Shown: positions 18,129-27,274, counted from the first letter of the stretch. The stretch: 64,000 bases of DNA from JBBQWZ01 sp038210135 (GCA_038210135.1 JBBQWZ010000030.1:1-64000), one strand, 5' to 3'. Notes: generated by a model not told the origin, from the sequence alone. Made by a program: numbers and translations.

Positions 18129-19409
18129 TCATTTGGAGTCTCGCGTCAGAAACAGAAGGACACTCACTCCGGCGATCGGCATCAGGGCGGTCAGCACGAA
18201 GACGGGCGAATACCCGAAGCGATCGATCAGGAAGCCGGTCAGCAGCGGGAACGCAAATCCGCTCGCGCCTTGCGCCACTCCGGTCAAGCCGGTGACGCGG
18301 CTAACGGCGGGACCGGGTACCAGGTCCGAGACGCGCGCAAAAAAATTAGCCGACATGGCGTAGTGGCCGAGCAGCACGATGCAGATGAACGCCAGGGCGC
18401 CGTTGGCGGTGGCGGCCCAGTTGACGCCGAAGCCGACCAGGCAGAGGCCGGCGCCGGCGGTCATGCAAAAGTTGCGGGCGCGCTTGACAGTCCAACCGCG
18501 GCGGATCAGCTTTCCCGCGAGCCAGCCTCCGCCAATGCTGCCCACATCGCCGAAGAGAAACGGAATCCAGGCAAACATGCCGATCGAGGCGAGGCTCAGT
18601 CCGCGTTCGCGATACAGATACTCGGGCAGCCAGAAAATATAGAATTGCGAAACGGGTCCGGCGATCATACGCAGCATCATCAGCGCCCAGACATCCCGGC
18701 GTCCGAGCAGAGACAGGTTCGAAGGCTGTTCATCGGCATGAATCGTTCTGTCTTCGAGGATGTAGTCCGCTTCGGCTTTCGACAAATTGGGATGTTCCGA
18801 AGGGACGCGATACACCAGCCGCCACGCGAACACCCATAGGATTCCGAGGGCGCTAGGAACGATAAAGGCCATCTGCCAGCCGAACGTCGTGGTGATCAAC
18901 ACGAGAAGCGGCGGCGCGATCATGGAGCCAAGGGTCGCTCCTCCATTGAAGATGCCGGCGGCGAAGGCTCGCTCTTTCGGCGGGAACCATTGCGAGACCA
19001 CTTTCATCCCGCCCGAGTAATTGGCGCATTCGCCGGTTCCCAGCCAGAAGCGAAGACTGGCGAATTGCCACTTCGATTGCGCCAGCGCATGCAGTCCGTT
19101 ACCAATGGACCACCACACGACCGCGAGCGAAAGGACCAGCCGGACTCCGAATCGATCCGCGAGCCACCCCATCGGAAGCTCGCCCAGCAGCAGGCCGAAC
19201 GTGAAGCCGGCGACGATTTGCCCGTAGTCGGTGGCTGTCAGATGGAACTTCTCGCGCAGGATCGGCGCGACGACCGACAGAGCTTGTCGATCGACAAAGT
19301 TGATGACCGTAATGGTCAATAGCAGTCCCAGAATCCACCACCGCACCTGCCGGTGAACGGGGAGGTCGTGAAGCGTATTGTTCGAGTTCGAAAGTGGCTG
19401 AGCGAGCAT
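18129..19409 (-). CDS. MFS transporter, ACS family (hexuronate/sugar-acid importer type)
   Basis: About 426 residues with some twelve hydrophobic helices. The first is followed by NFVDRQALSVVAP, and the loop GWLADRFGVRLVL is the major-facilitator motif. The pattern FRFWLGTGECANYSGG and VVSQWFPPKERAFAAGIFNGG matches the anion:cation symporter branch that includes ExuT and GudP. It probably brings a sugar acid or related acid into the cytoplasm for the enzymes downstream (33 bp to the aldehyde dehydrogenase). A GTG one codon earlier (19412) is an alternative start. It is divergent from the FAD-linked dehydrogenase across a 168-bp promoter region. Confidence 0.88.
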   Translation of the reverse strand: MLAQPLSNSNNTLHDLPVHRQVRWWILGLLLTITVINFVDRQALSVVAPILREKFHLTATDYGQIVAGFTFGLLLGELPMGWLADRFGVRLVLSLAVVWWSIGNGLHALAQSKWQFASLRFWLGTGECANYSGGMKVVSQWFPPKERAFAAGIFNGGATLGSMIAPPLLVLITTTFGWQMAFIVPSALGILWVFAWRLVYRVPSEHPNLSKAEADYILEDRTIHADEQPSNLSLLGRRDVWALMMLRMIAGPVSQFYIFWLPEYLYRERGLSLASIGMFAWIPFLFGDVGSIGGGWLAGKLIRRGWTVKRARNFCMTAGAGLCLVGFGVNWAATANGALAFICIVLLGHYAMSANFFARVSDLVPGPAVSRVTGLTGVAQGASGFAFPLLTGFLIDRFGYSPVFVLTALMPIAGVSVLLFLTRDSK

Positions 19410-19502
19410 CACGGTTCGAAACGGCGACGGATGAAGTGATTACTTTACTGTCAGATACCCACGCCGAACAACTTCAATGACGAGAGCGGGAGATCTGGCC
19501 CG

Positions 19503-19518
19503 AAATATGTGATATATC
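19503..19518. promoter_or_regulatory. AT-rich candidate operator in the divergent transporter/dehydrogenase promoter
   Basis: In this GC-rich DNA the stretch AAATATGTGATATATC stands out; its end GATATATC (19511-19518) is an 8-bp palindrome. The 9-mer ATGTGATAT recurs in inverse orientation at 31829-31837, ahead of the second catabolic operon. A GntR regulator gene lies in the same region. The link is only suggestive. Confidence 0.3.
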
Positions 19519-19577
19519 TGTACGAGAACAATTGAAGCACGGAACACCTGCTTTGTCACGGCAGAAACTGAGCCATC

Positions 19578-20975
19578 TTGGGTGTAGGCATTCTCACGAT
19601 CGCGAATCGGGCGGATGAGGGCGAATTGAGAACGGAATACGAAGACGCCTCGGGCTATCGGGGATGGGCCGATGAGTTTTTCAGGCCGTCCTCAGAGGCC
19701 GAGATCGTGGACATACTGGCTCGGGCTGTCGCCTCGCGGACTCCCGTGACAGTGGTCGGCGGCCTTACCGGCCTAACCGGCGGAGCAGCCGCCGCCGGCG
19801 GATGGGCGATTTCGACTGAGCGCATGACGGACATCGAGGTTCGGGAGGGCGCGGCGACGTGCGGTCCGGGTGCGCGCCTCAGCGACCTGCAAGCGCGGGC
19901 TCGCGCGACCGGCCAGTTCTTCGCTCCCGATCCAACGGAGTCGATGGCTTCGATCGGCGGCGCGATTTCCACCAACGCGAGCGGTTCGCGGAGTTTCCGC
20001 TACGGCTCCACTGCGCGGCATGTTCTGGCTTTACGCGTGGCGATGCTCGACGGCAGCGTGCTTGCGGTCCGGCGCGGCGAACCTGTGAATTTCGATGTGC
20101 CCCAGCTTCCGCTTCCACGCACCACAAAAAATTCCGCCGGCTACCGCTTGCGTCCCGGCATGGACTGGATCGATTTATTCGCCGGAGCGGAAGGTACGCT
20201 GGGCGTTGTCACCGAGGCCGAGGTTCAACTTCTGCCTTTGCCCGGAGAACTGCTGTCGGGCGTGATTTTCTTCGGCTCCGACGAAGCAGCGCTCGACGCC
20301 GTCGATATGTGGCGCCCGGTTCCAGGGCTCCGCATGCTCGAGTATTGCGATCGTGCGTCGTTGCACCTGGTCGGAGTGCGGCAGGAGGCAGCGGTGCTGA
20401 TCGAGCAGGAACTGTCGGACGACGAGAGCCTGGATCGCTGGCAGAGAAGGCTTGAGGAGAGCGGCGCGCGCATTGCCGATTCCTGGATCGCCGCTTCTGA
20501 GGCGGACCGCGAACGCTTCCGGCTTTTCCGGCATTCGCTACCCGAGACCGTACACTCGACCATCCGCCGCAACGGCTTCATGAAAGTCGGGTCGGACTAT
20601 GCGGTTCCGGTCGAGCGGAATCGCGACATGCTCGCCCACTACCGGCGCCGTATGGAAGAATGCCTTCCTGGCCTGTACGTGATTTACGGGCACATTGGCG
20701 ACGGGCACGTCCATGTCAATTCCATGCCGCGGACCCAGCGTCAGTACGAATTGGCGCAGGAATTGATGGTCGAATTCGCGGAGAAGGCCGTCAGCCTCGG
20801 CGGAACCGTCTCGGCGGAGCACGGCCTTGGAAAGCGCAAGGCACATCTCCTGCATCTTCTCTATTCCGAAAGAGAACTCGAAGCGATGGGCGATGTCAAG
20901 AGCCGCATCGATCCGCACTGGCTGTTAGGCCCGGGAACCCTATTCGCGCATCAGCCTGTGGCAACCCGGGCCTGA
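19578..20975 (+). CDS. FAD-linked D-2-hydroxyacid dehydrogenase (GlcD/D-lactate dehydrogenase type)
   Basis: A 465-residue flavoprotein. The N-terminal PCMH-type FAD domain has VTVVGGLTGLTGG, PDPTESMASIGGAISTNASG and AEGTLGVVTEAEV; the C-terminal half has the FAD-oxidase cap with YGHIGDGHVHVN and SAEHGLGKRKA. The family oxidises D-lactate, glycolate, D-2-hydroxyglutarate or sugar-derived 2-hydroxyacids and passes electrons to quinone or a partner. The only start with full domain coverage is TTG at 19578, which has a weak ribosome site, so the start is unsure. The last codons have a decayed twin at 25455-25535. Confidence 0.9.
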   Translation: MGVGILTIANRADEGELRTEYEDASGYRGWADEFFRPSSEAEIVDILARAVASRTPVTVVGGLTGLTGGAAAAGGWAISTERMTDIEVREGAATCGPGARLSDLQARARATGQFFAPDPTESMASIGGAISTNASGSRSFRYGSTARHVLALRVAMLDGSVLAVRRGEPVNFDVPQLPLPRTTKNSAGYRLRPGMDWIDLFAGAEGTLGVVTEAEVQLLPLPGELLSGVIFFGSDEAALDAVDMWRPVPGLRMLEYCDRASLHLVGVRQEAAVLIEQELSDDESLDRWQRRLEESGARIADSWIAASEADRERFRLFRHSLPETVHSTIRRNGFMKVGSDYAVPVERNRDMLAHYRRRMEECLPGLYVIYGHIGDGHVHVNSMPRTQRQYELAQELMVEFAEKAVSLGGTVSAEHGLGKRKAHLLHLLYSERELEAMGDVKSRIDPHWLLGPGTLFAHQPVATRA

Positions 20976-21014
20976 GCCCGAATGAGGATTCGTCGCCGTT
21001 ACGCGCAATGCGAG

Positions 21015-21086
21015 TCAGCTTATGCGTCGTAGCCGGTTCAGTGGATGGTGTAAATTTTCGAGAGCCTGGCAGAGGCGTTCGTCCCG
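21015..21086 (-). pseudogene. Remnant of a GntR (FCD) regulator gene
   Basis: The minus strand reads ERLCQALENLHHPLNRLRR, almost the same as ERLCQALENLQHQLSLLRR inside the intact GntR gene at 25550-26299. The nucleotide similarity extends across the phrase TCGAGAGCCTGGCAGAGG. Neither the DNA-binding domain nor the last 80 residues are present. It sits 40 bp after the FAD-dehydrogenase stop, the position where the full regulator probably once lay. Confidence 0.7.
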
Positions 21087-21120
21087 AACACGGACGGGCA
21101 GGCCGCACTTCAATTTCGTG

Positions 21121-21143
21121 CACAGGCCGGAGGCCCATGCCAC
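21121..21143. repeat. Dispersed hairpin repeat R1, copy A
   Basis: A 23-bp unit beginning CACAGGCCGG and ending GCCAC, with stem AGGCC-GGA-GGCC(C). Four further copies lie at 58928, 61539, 62374 and 62405. This copy has C in place of T at the end of the stem and separates two gene remnants. Confidence 0.75.
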
Positions 21144-21200
21144 ACTCGTTCCTACTTTTCGGGATGGAAAGCAACTTGCAGCCGGATGCCTTTCGGCGCG

Positions 21201-21461
21201 CATGTACATATCCCGCAGCTCGTTAATGTCATCGAGGGTGCCAGAGTCCGCGAGGCCGCCCACGTTATTGTTCGCGAGAAACGCCTGCGTAGTGGATGTG
21301 GTGTGGAGGAAGTCCAAGCCCGTCTGAGTGGTTCCTACGCCCGCGATGCCGGCGAAGATTTTGTCGAACAGCGGTGCGCGTCCGCCGGTCTGCGTGACCC
21401 CGAAGGCGTCGAGATGACCGCCCTCGAATGGGGCGCGCTGACGGACGTCCATCTCGAAGTC
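21201..21461 (-). pseudogene. Probable fragment of an Oar-like TonB-dependent receptor
   Basis: An open minus-strand stretch reads FEMDVRQRAPFEGG, DAFGVTQTGG, APLFDKIFAG, AFLANNNVGGLAD. This resembles the internal barrel region of acidobacterial Oar-type receptors as I remember them, but there is no signal peptide, plug or C-terminal strand. Homology is by recollection only. The rest of 20976-21521 shows only the neighbouring GntR remnant and repeat R1. Confidence 0.45.
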
Positions 21462-21521
21462 GCCTCTCATTCGCGGCCGTTCGCGGCCGCCGGACACTAA
21501 CCCGGCTTTGAGTTCGCCTTC

Positions 21522-23741
21522 CTATTTGACTTCCTCGACGAAGGCCGTGCCGGGCGGTTCGGTGGGTATTGGCTTGAATGAGTTTCCGGACTGAAGATCC
21601 TGTTGGTCCTCGATGGTGCGGATCCAGGCGGCGAAGGTCACGCGGAGCGACTTTGAAACGGCTTGGACTTCGCGCGTGATCTGGATGAAGGTCTCAAGCG
21701 CGCCAATGGCTCCCATCGGATTCAGGCTGCCGGCGATTCCATACGCGGCGTTCGCGATGTCGTAGCCGAGCTTGACCTTTTCGTAGCCGGTCATTCCCTC
21801 TGCTCCGAGCTTGGATACTTCGAGACCCGGGTAGCGGACGAACAGGCGGGTGTAGTTGTTGCCGAATCTACGGCCGGCGGGTCCGTCGGAGGGCGGGAAT
21901 GCGGGCAGGTAGATCGGGGAGAGGGTCAACTCCTCTTTGGCAAGCTTCAAGAGGAGATGGCCGTTCTTGGTTTCGACGCTGCGGATTTCGGATTGGAGAA
22001 TGGTGATCGATTCGAAGGTCTGCGCGCGCTCCGAGTACGGATCGATAACGAGGTCGCCGAGTCCATCTTCACCGGCTTGCTTGGCGGGCGCGATCGGCTT
22101 GGCGTGCTTGTCGTAGGAAGAGAGGATGACGAGCCGGAGTCCGTCGCGGGTCAGTTCGCATTTGACCGCGTGATCCTTCTTTTTGCCGCGCAACTGGGCG
22201 TAGAAAGCGACGGGGAAGTTCTGCGTCGCGACCGCGTCGAAGGACCGCATCGCGGACCGGCCGTCATTGGCCTGCAGGAAAACGAGGCCCATCAGTTGGT
22301 TGGCTTCGGCGCCGAGCGGAAATAGGATTAGCGCCGCCGCGAGATGCTCGCCCACTTCCGCGAGTTGTTGCTGCGCGTATCCGAACGGCACCGTGAAACC
22401 GCCGACCATGCGGACCTTGTGTTTCTGGGCCATTTTGGCGCGTTCCTTGGCGCGGCGCTTGTATTGAGAAGCGCGATCTTCAAGGCCGTTGAAGGTCAGG
22501 TTCATGGCACGGTTGAACAGGTCGGAGAGGATCTCGGTCGCGCGTTCCACCTCCTCGTCGTATTTGGTGCGCTTCAATTCGAGGGTCTCGATGTGTAGAT
22601 CGGCTTCCTGCTGGCCGAAGGGATCGACTTCGAACTTGCGGTAGAGGAGGAAATGCTCGCGCGCCTTTTCGACGTCGCCCGCCGCTTCATATAACAGGGC
22701 CAGCTTCCACTCGGTGGGCGAGAAATCAGGAGCGATCTGCGCGGCCTTGGTCAGGTCGTCGAGCGCGCTGTCGTAGCGCCGCGCTTCCAAGGCCCGGATC
22801 GCCGATGCCGAAAGGCTGCGGACGTTGGTGCCAGCGGGGCCGGGCAACGTGGCCAGCGCATTGAGCCTTTCGATTCTCAGTCGGACGCGCCAGGCGTCGT
22901 TGGCGTTCGGCGCCGCGACCAGATAGCGTCCCAGGAGTTGGGCCGCTTCGGCGGGCCGATCGTTGTCTTCGGCGCAATTCGCGAGGTTGAAGAGGACCGA
23001 CGGAGTTTGCGCGATCGGAGCACCGAGCGCGCTCAGCGACTGGCACAGGTTGACGCTGCGTTGCGCCTTACGGGGATCGGTGGAGGCGGAGGAGATGTTG
23101 CTTCGCGAGGCGGCTCCGGCGTCGGATTGCTGGCGCAGGGCGGTGGGCGTTTCGTCCACCGAGGTCTCGAAACCGATGCTTTCGATCAGCTGGTTGACCT
23201 TGTTGACGCGGTCTCGGTCTTCGTTTTTCAAAGCGGAGGATTGTTCGCCGGTGACGAGCGAGCTGCGGAGTTGGCGCAGCCTGAGCTTTCGCTTGGGATC
23301 CGCGCTCGCCATGACGGCTTGATCGAGGTGGCCGAGCGCGGCAGCGGTATCTCCCAGGCGGCGGTAACAGAGCGCGAGATTGTGCGAGAACGCCGAACTA
23401 GCTCCGCCTTGGGTCACAGCGGTTTCGAGCAGGTCGGCGGCTTGGCGGAAGCTGCCCTTATCGTAGAGGAGCCGAGCCTGATGGAGAGCCTCTTTCACGC
23501 GCTTGCGGATCTCGGCGTCGATCCGTTTGATGGCTTCGGTGGAATCCTTGGTTTCGATGAACGCCTGCGAACTTGCATAGCGGGCCCGGGCGGCTTGGAG
23601 ATTCCCGGCTTTCTCCAGATCCTTGGCTTCTTTAACGAAAGCCTTGGCTTGCAGATCCAGAGCCTTCTTTTCAGCCCTTTCCTGATCGTCCGCCCAAACC
23701 GGCGCGATAATCAACAGGAGCAATCCACAGGTCCAGCGCAT
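21522..23741 (-). CDS. Secreted TPR-repeat protein of unknown function
   Basis: A 739-residue protein with a signal peptide (LLLLIIAPVWAD). A charged helical stretch (residues 18-90) leads into tetratricopeptide-like repeats: AFSHNLALCYRRLGDTAAAL, LFNLANCAEDNDRPAEAAQL, SPTEWKLALLYEAAGDVEKA. A further helical segment with VGEHLAAALILFPLGAEANQ follows. The last 250 residues form a mixed domain with ELTRDGLRLVILSSYDK and no motif I recognise. It probably lies in the periplasm as a scaffold. It stands alone, in the segment between the two copies of the duplicated locus. No partner can be named. Confidence 0.8.
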   Translation of the reverse strand: MRWTCGLLLLIIAPVWADDQERAEKKALDLQAKAFVKEAKDLEKAGNLQAARARYASSQAFIETKDSTEAIKRIDAEIRKRVKEALHQARLLYDKGSFRQAADLLETAVTQGGASSAFSHNLALCYRRLGDTAAALGHLDQAVMASADPKRKLRLRQLRSSLVTGEQSSALKNEDRDRVNKVNQLIESIGFETSVDETPTALRQQSDAGAASRSNISSASTDPRKAQRSVNLCQSLSALGAPIAQTPSVLFNLANCAEDNDRPAEAAQLLGRYLVAAPNANDAWRVRLRIERLNALATLPGPAGTNVRSLSASAIRALEARRYDSALDDLTKAAQIAPDFSPTEWKLALLYEAAGDVEKAREHFLLYRKFEVDPFGQQEADLHIETLELKRTKYDEEVERATEILSDLFNRAMNLTFNGLEDRASQYKRRAKERAKMAQKHKVRMVGGFTVPFGYAQQQLAEVGEHLAAALILFPLGAEANQLMGLVFLQANDGRSAMRSFDAVATQNFPVAFYAQLRGKKKDHAVKCELTRDGLRLVILSSYDKHAKPIAPAKQAGEDGLGDLVIDPYSERAQTFESITILQSEIRSVETKNGHLLLKLAKEELTLSPIYLPAFPPSDGPAGRRFGNNYTRLFVRYPGLEVSKLGAEGMTGYEKVKLGYDIANAAYGIAGSLNPMGAIGALETFIQITREVQAVSKSLRVTFAAWIRTIEDQQDLQSGNSFKPIPTEPPGTAFVEEVK

Positions 23742-24258
23742 ACCGGTCCTCTTTCGTTCGTCCGTTCAGGGCCTTCGGCTAATCCTGACATGAGGTGACG
23801 CGAGAACGGTCCGCGAAAGAGCTCATGCGTTTTTCAGGAAGCTTTCCGAACGAGGCTGCACTCCCCCGCACCGATTCATTTGCTTGCGTTTACTAGGCGG
23901 CTTCGGTCCGAGGCTTTGCTGGCCGCGGAGTAGCTTACAGGTGTGCGGGATTTGAGGACTGTGACGAGGTGTGGAGGAAGTCCGGCGGTTTCTCGATCGT
24001 GTGCGGGCTCGGGAGCTCGACCTTCGTGAGCGGGCGCAATCGGACTGCAGGCACGAGGTTTCCGGCGTTTCCGCCGGCTAGGTGCTTTGGATCGTCGACG
24101 GGATCTTTGCGCCGTGCCGCGTGATGGTGCCGAGCGAGTACCATCAAGGATGGCAGACATCTTGCTAGGCGTTCTGCGAGTCCCAGAAATCGGCGTCTCG
24201 CCATCCGCCAACGGTTCAACGCTTACCACGACAAGGGCGCTTGAAGAAATGTGTACTT
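23742..24258. other. Intergenic region without a recognisable gene
   Basis: About 517 bp between the TPR gene start and the nitroreductase-like gene. A minus-strand frame at 23935-24219 begins MARRRFLGLAERLARCLPSL, which looks faintly like a Tat leader. The remainder has no known fold and a competing overlapping frame is open as well, so I do not call it. It may be decayed coding sequence. Confidence 0.4.
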
Positions 24259-25395
24259 ATGGACATGGACCGAGGTAAGTTTATCCTCCGCAGTGGCGCA
24301 TTGGCGGTGCTCGCCTCGGTGCCGATGTTGAGATGGTCGTTCGGCCTTCCTGCGGAAGCACACCCGGCACAAGCGGACGACGACGCTTCGCTGCTGGCAA
24401 AACTGGGGCGTCCAGCGATAGAGATCTTAACTTTAGCTGGCCGTGCTCCGAGCGGTCACAACACCCAGCCCTGGACGGTGCGGGTTGTAGGGAGGGAACA
24501 CTGGATCCTAGGTATTGATTGGTCTCGCCGCCTCGCGGCCGTTGACCCTACGGCACGGGAAACGCTGCTTTCGCTCGGGGCCTTCCTCGAAAATCTTGTG
24601 ATGGCCGCCGCTCATTATGGGTACGCCGTTGAGTACGATGTCATTGCACACTCGCCTGCCGACGCCGATGTCATTGATTTGCGGCTGCGCAAAACTGGTC
24701 CGTCGCCCCAACGTCTGGATCAGATCAGACTTCGCCGGACCGTTCGCAACGGCCTGCTGACGAACGAAATTAAGTCAACTGACCTTGCAATCGTCACCGG
24801 TCGCGGCGAGGAGTTTCACTATTTTCCGAGAGGCACGGCAGCGGCGAAGTATCTTTCGGAAGGTACCGTGGAGGCGAACCGCCAGCAGGCGTTTCGCGAT
24901 CCAGCCGCCGAGGAACTCGCTAACTGGATTCGCTGGTCCTCAGCGGATGCTGCGAGATATAAGAATGGATTGACGCCCGCCAGCATGGAAATCGAGGGGC
25001 TCGCCGGATGGTATGTGAGCCATTTCTATGATCGGGCTTCCGTTTTGTCGAAGTCCTTCCGCGACACCACAATCAAGCAAGTGATCGAAAGGGTCGGACA
25101 AAGCGGCGGCTGGCTTGTGGTGTCGAGCCCCGGAACCGCTCTGGCTACCCTGATTGAGACCGGAAGAAAAGTCGAGCGCATGTGGCTGCGGCTTCGTGAC
25201 AGGGGAATCGCGATTCACCCGATGACTCAGATGCTCGAGGAAGCACCCTGGAGCGAACAGGTAACTAAGAATTTGGGAATCGATGGCGTGCCGCAGTTCC
25301 TCCTCCGGATCGGTTATATCAGTTCTTATCCGAATCCCCTGAGCGTGCGGATGCCACCCGGCTGGATCATGAAATTCGACCTCCATTTCAAGTAA
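24259..25395 (+). CDS. Nitroreductase-like flavoprotein of the Acg type
   Basis: A 378-residue protein with an N-terminal hydrophobic leader (SGALAVLASVPMLRW). It has features of the Acg-like nitroreductase family: APSGHNTQPW near residue 65, RRLAAVDPTARETLLSLGAF, two related halves and a C-terminal GVPQFLLRIGY. Acg proteins bind FMN but may sequester it rather than reduce substrates. The ATG at 24259 was chosen because it begins the leader; a TTG at 24241 is possible. Codon use includes more A/T-ending codons (TTA, ACT, GAA) than its neighbours, a hint of transfer. It lies inside the interrupted FAD-dehydrogenase/GntR locus. Confidence 0.75.
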   Translation: MDMDRGKFILRSGALAVLASVPMLRWSFGLPAEAHPAQADDDASLLAKLGRPAIEILTLAGRAPSGHNTQPWTVRVVGREHWILGIDWSRRLAAVDPTARETLLSLGAFLENLVMAAAHYGYAVEYDVIAHSPADADVIDLRLRKTGPSPQRLDQIRLRRTVRNGLLTNEIKSTDLAIVTGRGEEFHYFPRGTAAAKYLSEGTVEANRQQAFRDPAAEELANWIRWSSADAARYKNGLTPASMEIEGLAGWYVSHFYDRASVLSKSFRDTTIKQVIERVGQSGGWLVVSSPGTALATLIETGRKVERMWLRLRDRGIAIHPMTQMLEEAPWSEQVTKNLGIDGVPQFLLRIGYISSYPNPLSVRMPPGWIMKFDLHFK

Positions 25396-25454
25396 AGGTG
25401 AGTTTTTTAAGCTGAGGGCGGATGGAAGTGGGCTTTCCAGTGCGCGGCGCTCGA

Positions 25455-25535
25455 GGCGAAGTGGAAGCGATGAGCGACGTGAAACGGCGCGTCGATCCGA
25501 ATTGGCTGTTAGGCTCGGGAACCCACTTCGCGTAG
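25455..25535 (+). pseudogene. 3' remnant of an FAD-linked hydroxyacid dehydrogenase gene
   Basis: The plus strand reads EVEAMSDVKRRVDPNWLLG, then SGTHFA and a stop. This matches the end of the intact dehydrogenase (ELEAMGDVKSRIDPHWLLG, PGTLFA) at 20876-20949, and the bases AATTGGCTGTTAGGC...GGGAACCC are also shared. Only about 27 codons remain. The GntR gene follows 14 bp later on the other strand, which mirrors the order at 20975-21086. Confidence 0.75.
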
Positions 25536-25549
25536 CTGACCCGCGGCGT

Positions 25550-26299
25550 CTAGTCGGCCTCGCCGGTCCGCGAAATCCGGGTGAGAGAACGCAACCCCGG
25601 TTCGGTGGACGGCTCTGCCTCGGCAAGATCGCGGGAAATGACCAGCGGCCTTGCTTCCCGGGTCGTCATGTACTGCACAAGCTGTTCGCGCGTACTGCGA
25701 ATATGCGTGCGCATTAGCTCCTGGGCTTCGGCACGATCCTGCTTCGAAAGCGCTCGTAACAAAGCCGCGTGCGCGGCCGGAGCCTTGCTCGACGACAGGT
25801 CGTACGTCTTACGCCGCAGCAGGCTTAACTGATGCTGCAGATTCTCTAGAGCCTGGCAGAGCCGCTCGTTTCCCGTGGCGGCTGCGATCGCCCCGTGAAA
25901 CTGGATATCTTCCGCAATATAATTCGGCTTGTCGTCCGCCGCATGATAGCTCGCGTGACGCGCGACGCTGGCTTTCAACACGTCGATCAATTCCGGCGTG
26001 ATCTTCGCAGTCAGCACCGTATGCACTTCGAGCGCTTCGCGAAAATCGTAAATGTCGGCGACTTCCTGGATCGAGAACGAGCGCAGGTACGCTCCGCGCC
26101 GGGGTTCGATGCGGATGAGGCCCTCGGCTTCAAGCCGGTTGAATGCTTCACGGATCGGTGATTTGCTGATGCCGAGCTGCTGCGCGACCGACTCCTCGGT
26201 CAGCCTTCCGCCTTCTTCGAGTTGACCGGACAGAAGGTAGCCGCGAATCTGCTTGTACGCTAACTTGGTCAGATTGTCCGGAATGCGGAGTTTCCTCAT
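25550..26299 (-). CDS. GntR-family transcriptional regulator, FCD subfamily
   Basis: 249 residues from the ATG at 26299, which has GGAGA a few bases ahead; the frame is open further upstream but without such a site. The winged helix-turn-helix is typical: RLTEESVAQQLGISKSPIRE, then FNRLEAEGLIRIEPRRGAYL. The FCD ligand domain follows with DIYDFREALEV and DIQFHGAIAAATGNERL, whose D and H residues usually bind a metal. FCD regulators commonly sense sugar acids or their breakdown products. It closes a minus-strand run with NagB-like, Gfo/Idh and receptor genes, and is probably their local regulator. Confidence 0.92.
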   Translation of the reverse strand: MRKLRIPDNLTKLAYKQIRGYLLSGQLEEGGRLTEESVAQQLGISKSPIREAFNRLEAEGLIRIEPRRGAYLRSFSIQEVADIYDFREALEVHTVLTAKITPELIDVLKASVARHASYHAADDKPNYIAEDIQFHGAIAAATGNERLCQALENLQHQLSLLRRKTYDLSSSKAPAAHAALLRALSKQDRAEAQELMRTHIRSTREQLVQYMTTREARPLVISRDLAEAEPSTEPGLRSLTRISRTGEAD

Positions 26300-26413
26300 C
26301 GTCTCCAGTGTCCCTCGCGCGTGTACGATTCGCGTTTCATCGTTCTGGTCGGGTGTGCCATTTTCTAAATTAGCGAACCGCGAATCCTCCATCCGGCACA
26401 AGCGCACGGTCGT

Positions 26414-27274
26414 TTAAAGCAGGCCGACTCGGATGGGTTCCGCAGTGGCTTGGTCGGTGACCACTTCGACAGCGGCGTGCCCTTGGACCAGAGTGCTCGG
26501 ATAGGCCACCGAAACTTCGCCCGCGACTGTGCGGCGGAAAACGGCCCGGTGGCGGGATCCGCCGGCGCAGTACAGGCGAATCTTGCGCGCGCCGAGGATC
26601 TCGCGCATGCCGAGCGTTACGGCCATCGGCGGGATGCTCGAAGGACTTCCGCCGGCGCAGTGGATGCTTTGGACGACGATCGAATCGTCTCCGAGCGCCA
26701 CCACGCGGGTGACCGAGTTGCGCAATTCCTCGACCGAGATTTCATGCCAGCGGGACAACGGCGGTTCGTTGAATGCGACGTGGCCGTGGTAGCCGATGCC
26801 GCCGTAGCAGACGTCGATGCCCCCCATGTTCTCGATGGCTTCGCCCATCGCATCGGGCCGGAAGGGATTCGGGAAGAAGCACTGGCCGCTGGGAATGCAG
26901 AGGTCAGGATCGAGCTTCGCGAAGAGTTCGCGGCGCAGGAAGCCTTCAAAGCTGAGCGGGTGATCGACGGGAATGGGGCGCGCCTGCCAGTCGAGGAATT
27001 CATCCATGTTAACGGTGGAGACGTTGCGCCAACTGATACGTTCCCGATTTGAAATTTCAGCGAGTCGGGCGTAATGCGCTACCGGCCCGACGGGGAGGAT
27101 CAGGCGAGTGGGTTCACCGGCGGCGTTGCGGGTGCGGATTTCGTTCGCAATGGATTCCGCCAGGTCCGCGAGGACGGCCGGTATGTCGGGCAGGAGGCGA
27201 AAAGGAATTCGCGCGCGGAGGCGTAGGTCGTCGACGGAGACGGAGTTGAGCGCCTCGATTTCGAGCCGCGTCAC
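26414..27274 (-). CDS. NagB-family glucosamine-6-phosphate deaminase/isomerase-like protein
   Basis: About 286 residues with the NagB/RpiA fold. NVSTVNMDEF holds the catalytic Asp, and GIGYHGHVAFNEP holds the catalytic His and phosphate loop. NagB converts glucosamine-6-phosphate to fructose-6-phosphate and ammonia; 6-phosphogluconolactonases are relatives. I favour the GTG at 27274, which overlaps the Gfo/Idh stop as GTGA; a GTG at 27286 is the alternative. The first 30 residues are not typical of E. coli NagB, so another aminosugar or keto-sugar is possible. It is followed by the GntR gene 114 bp downstream. Confidence 0.82.
   Translation of the reverse strand: MTRLEIEALNSVSVDDLRLRARIPFRLLPDIPAVLADLAESIANEIRTRNAAGEPTRLILPVGPVAHYARLAEISNRERISWRNVSTVNMDEFLDWQARPIPVDHPLSFEGFLRRELFAKLDPDLCIPSGQCFFPNPFRPDAMGEAIENMGGIDVCYGGIGYHGHVAFNEPPLSRWHEISVEELRNSVTRVVALGDDSIVVQSIHCAGGSPSSIPPMAVTLGMREILGARKIRLYCAGGSRHRAVFRRTVAGEVSVAYPSTLVQGHAAVEVVTDQATAEPIRVGLL

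Noticed and set aside
17205..18839. 544-codon plus-strand open frame
   Set aside because: It runs antisense to the aldehyde dehydrogenase and MFS genes and has the Arg/His/Gly-rich look of shadow frames in GC-rich DNA.
23935..24219. Minus-strand frame starting with a Tat-like MARRRFLGL
   Set aside because: No known fold, an overlapping frame is equally open, and the leader is not followed by a plausible domain.
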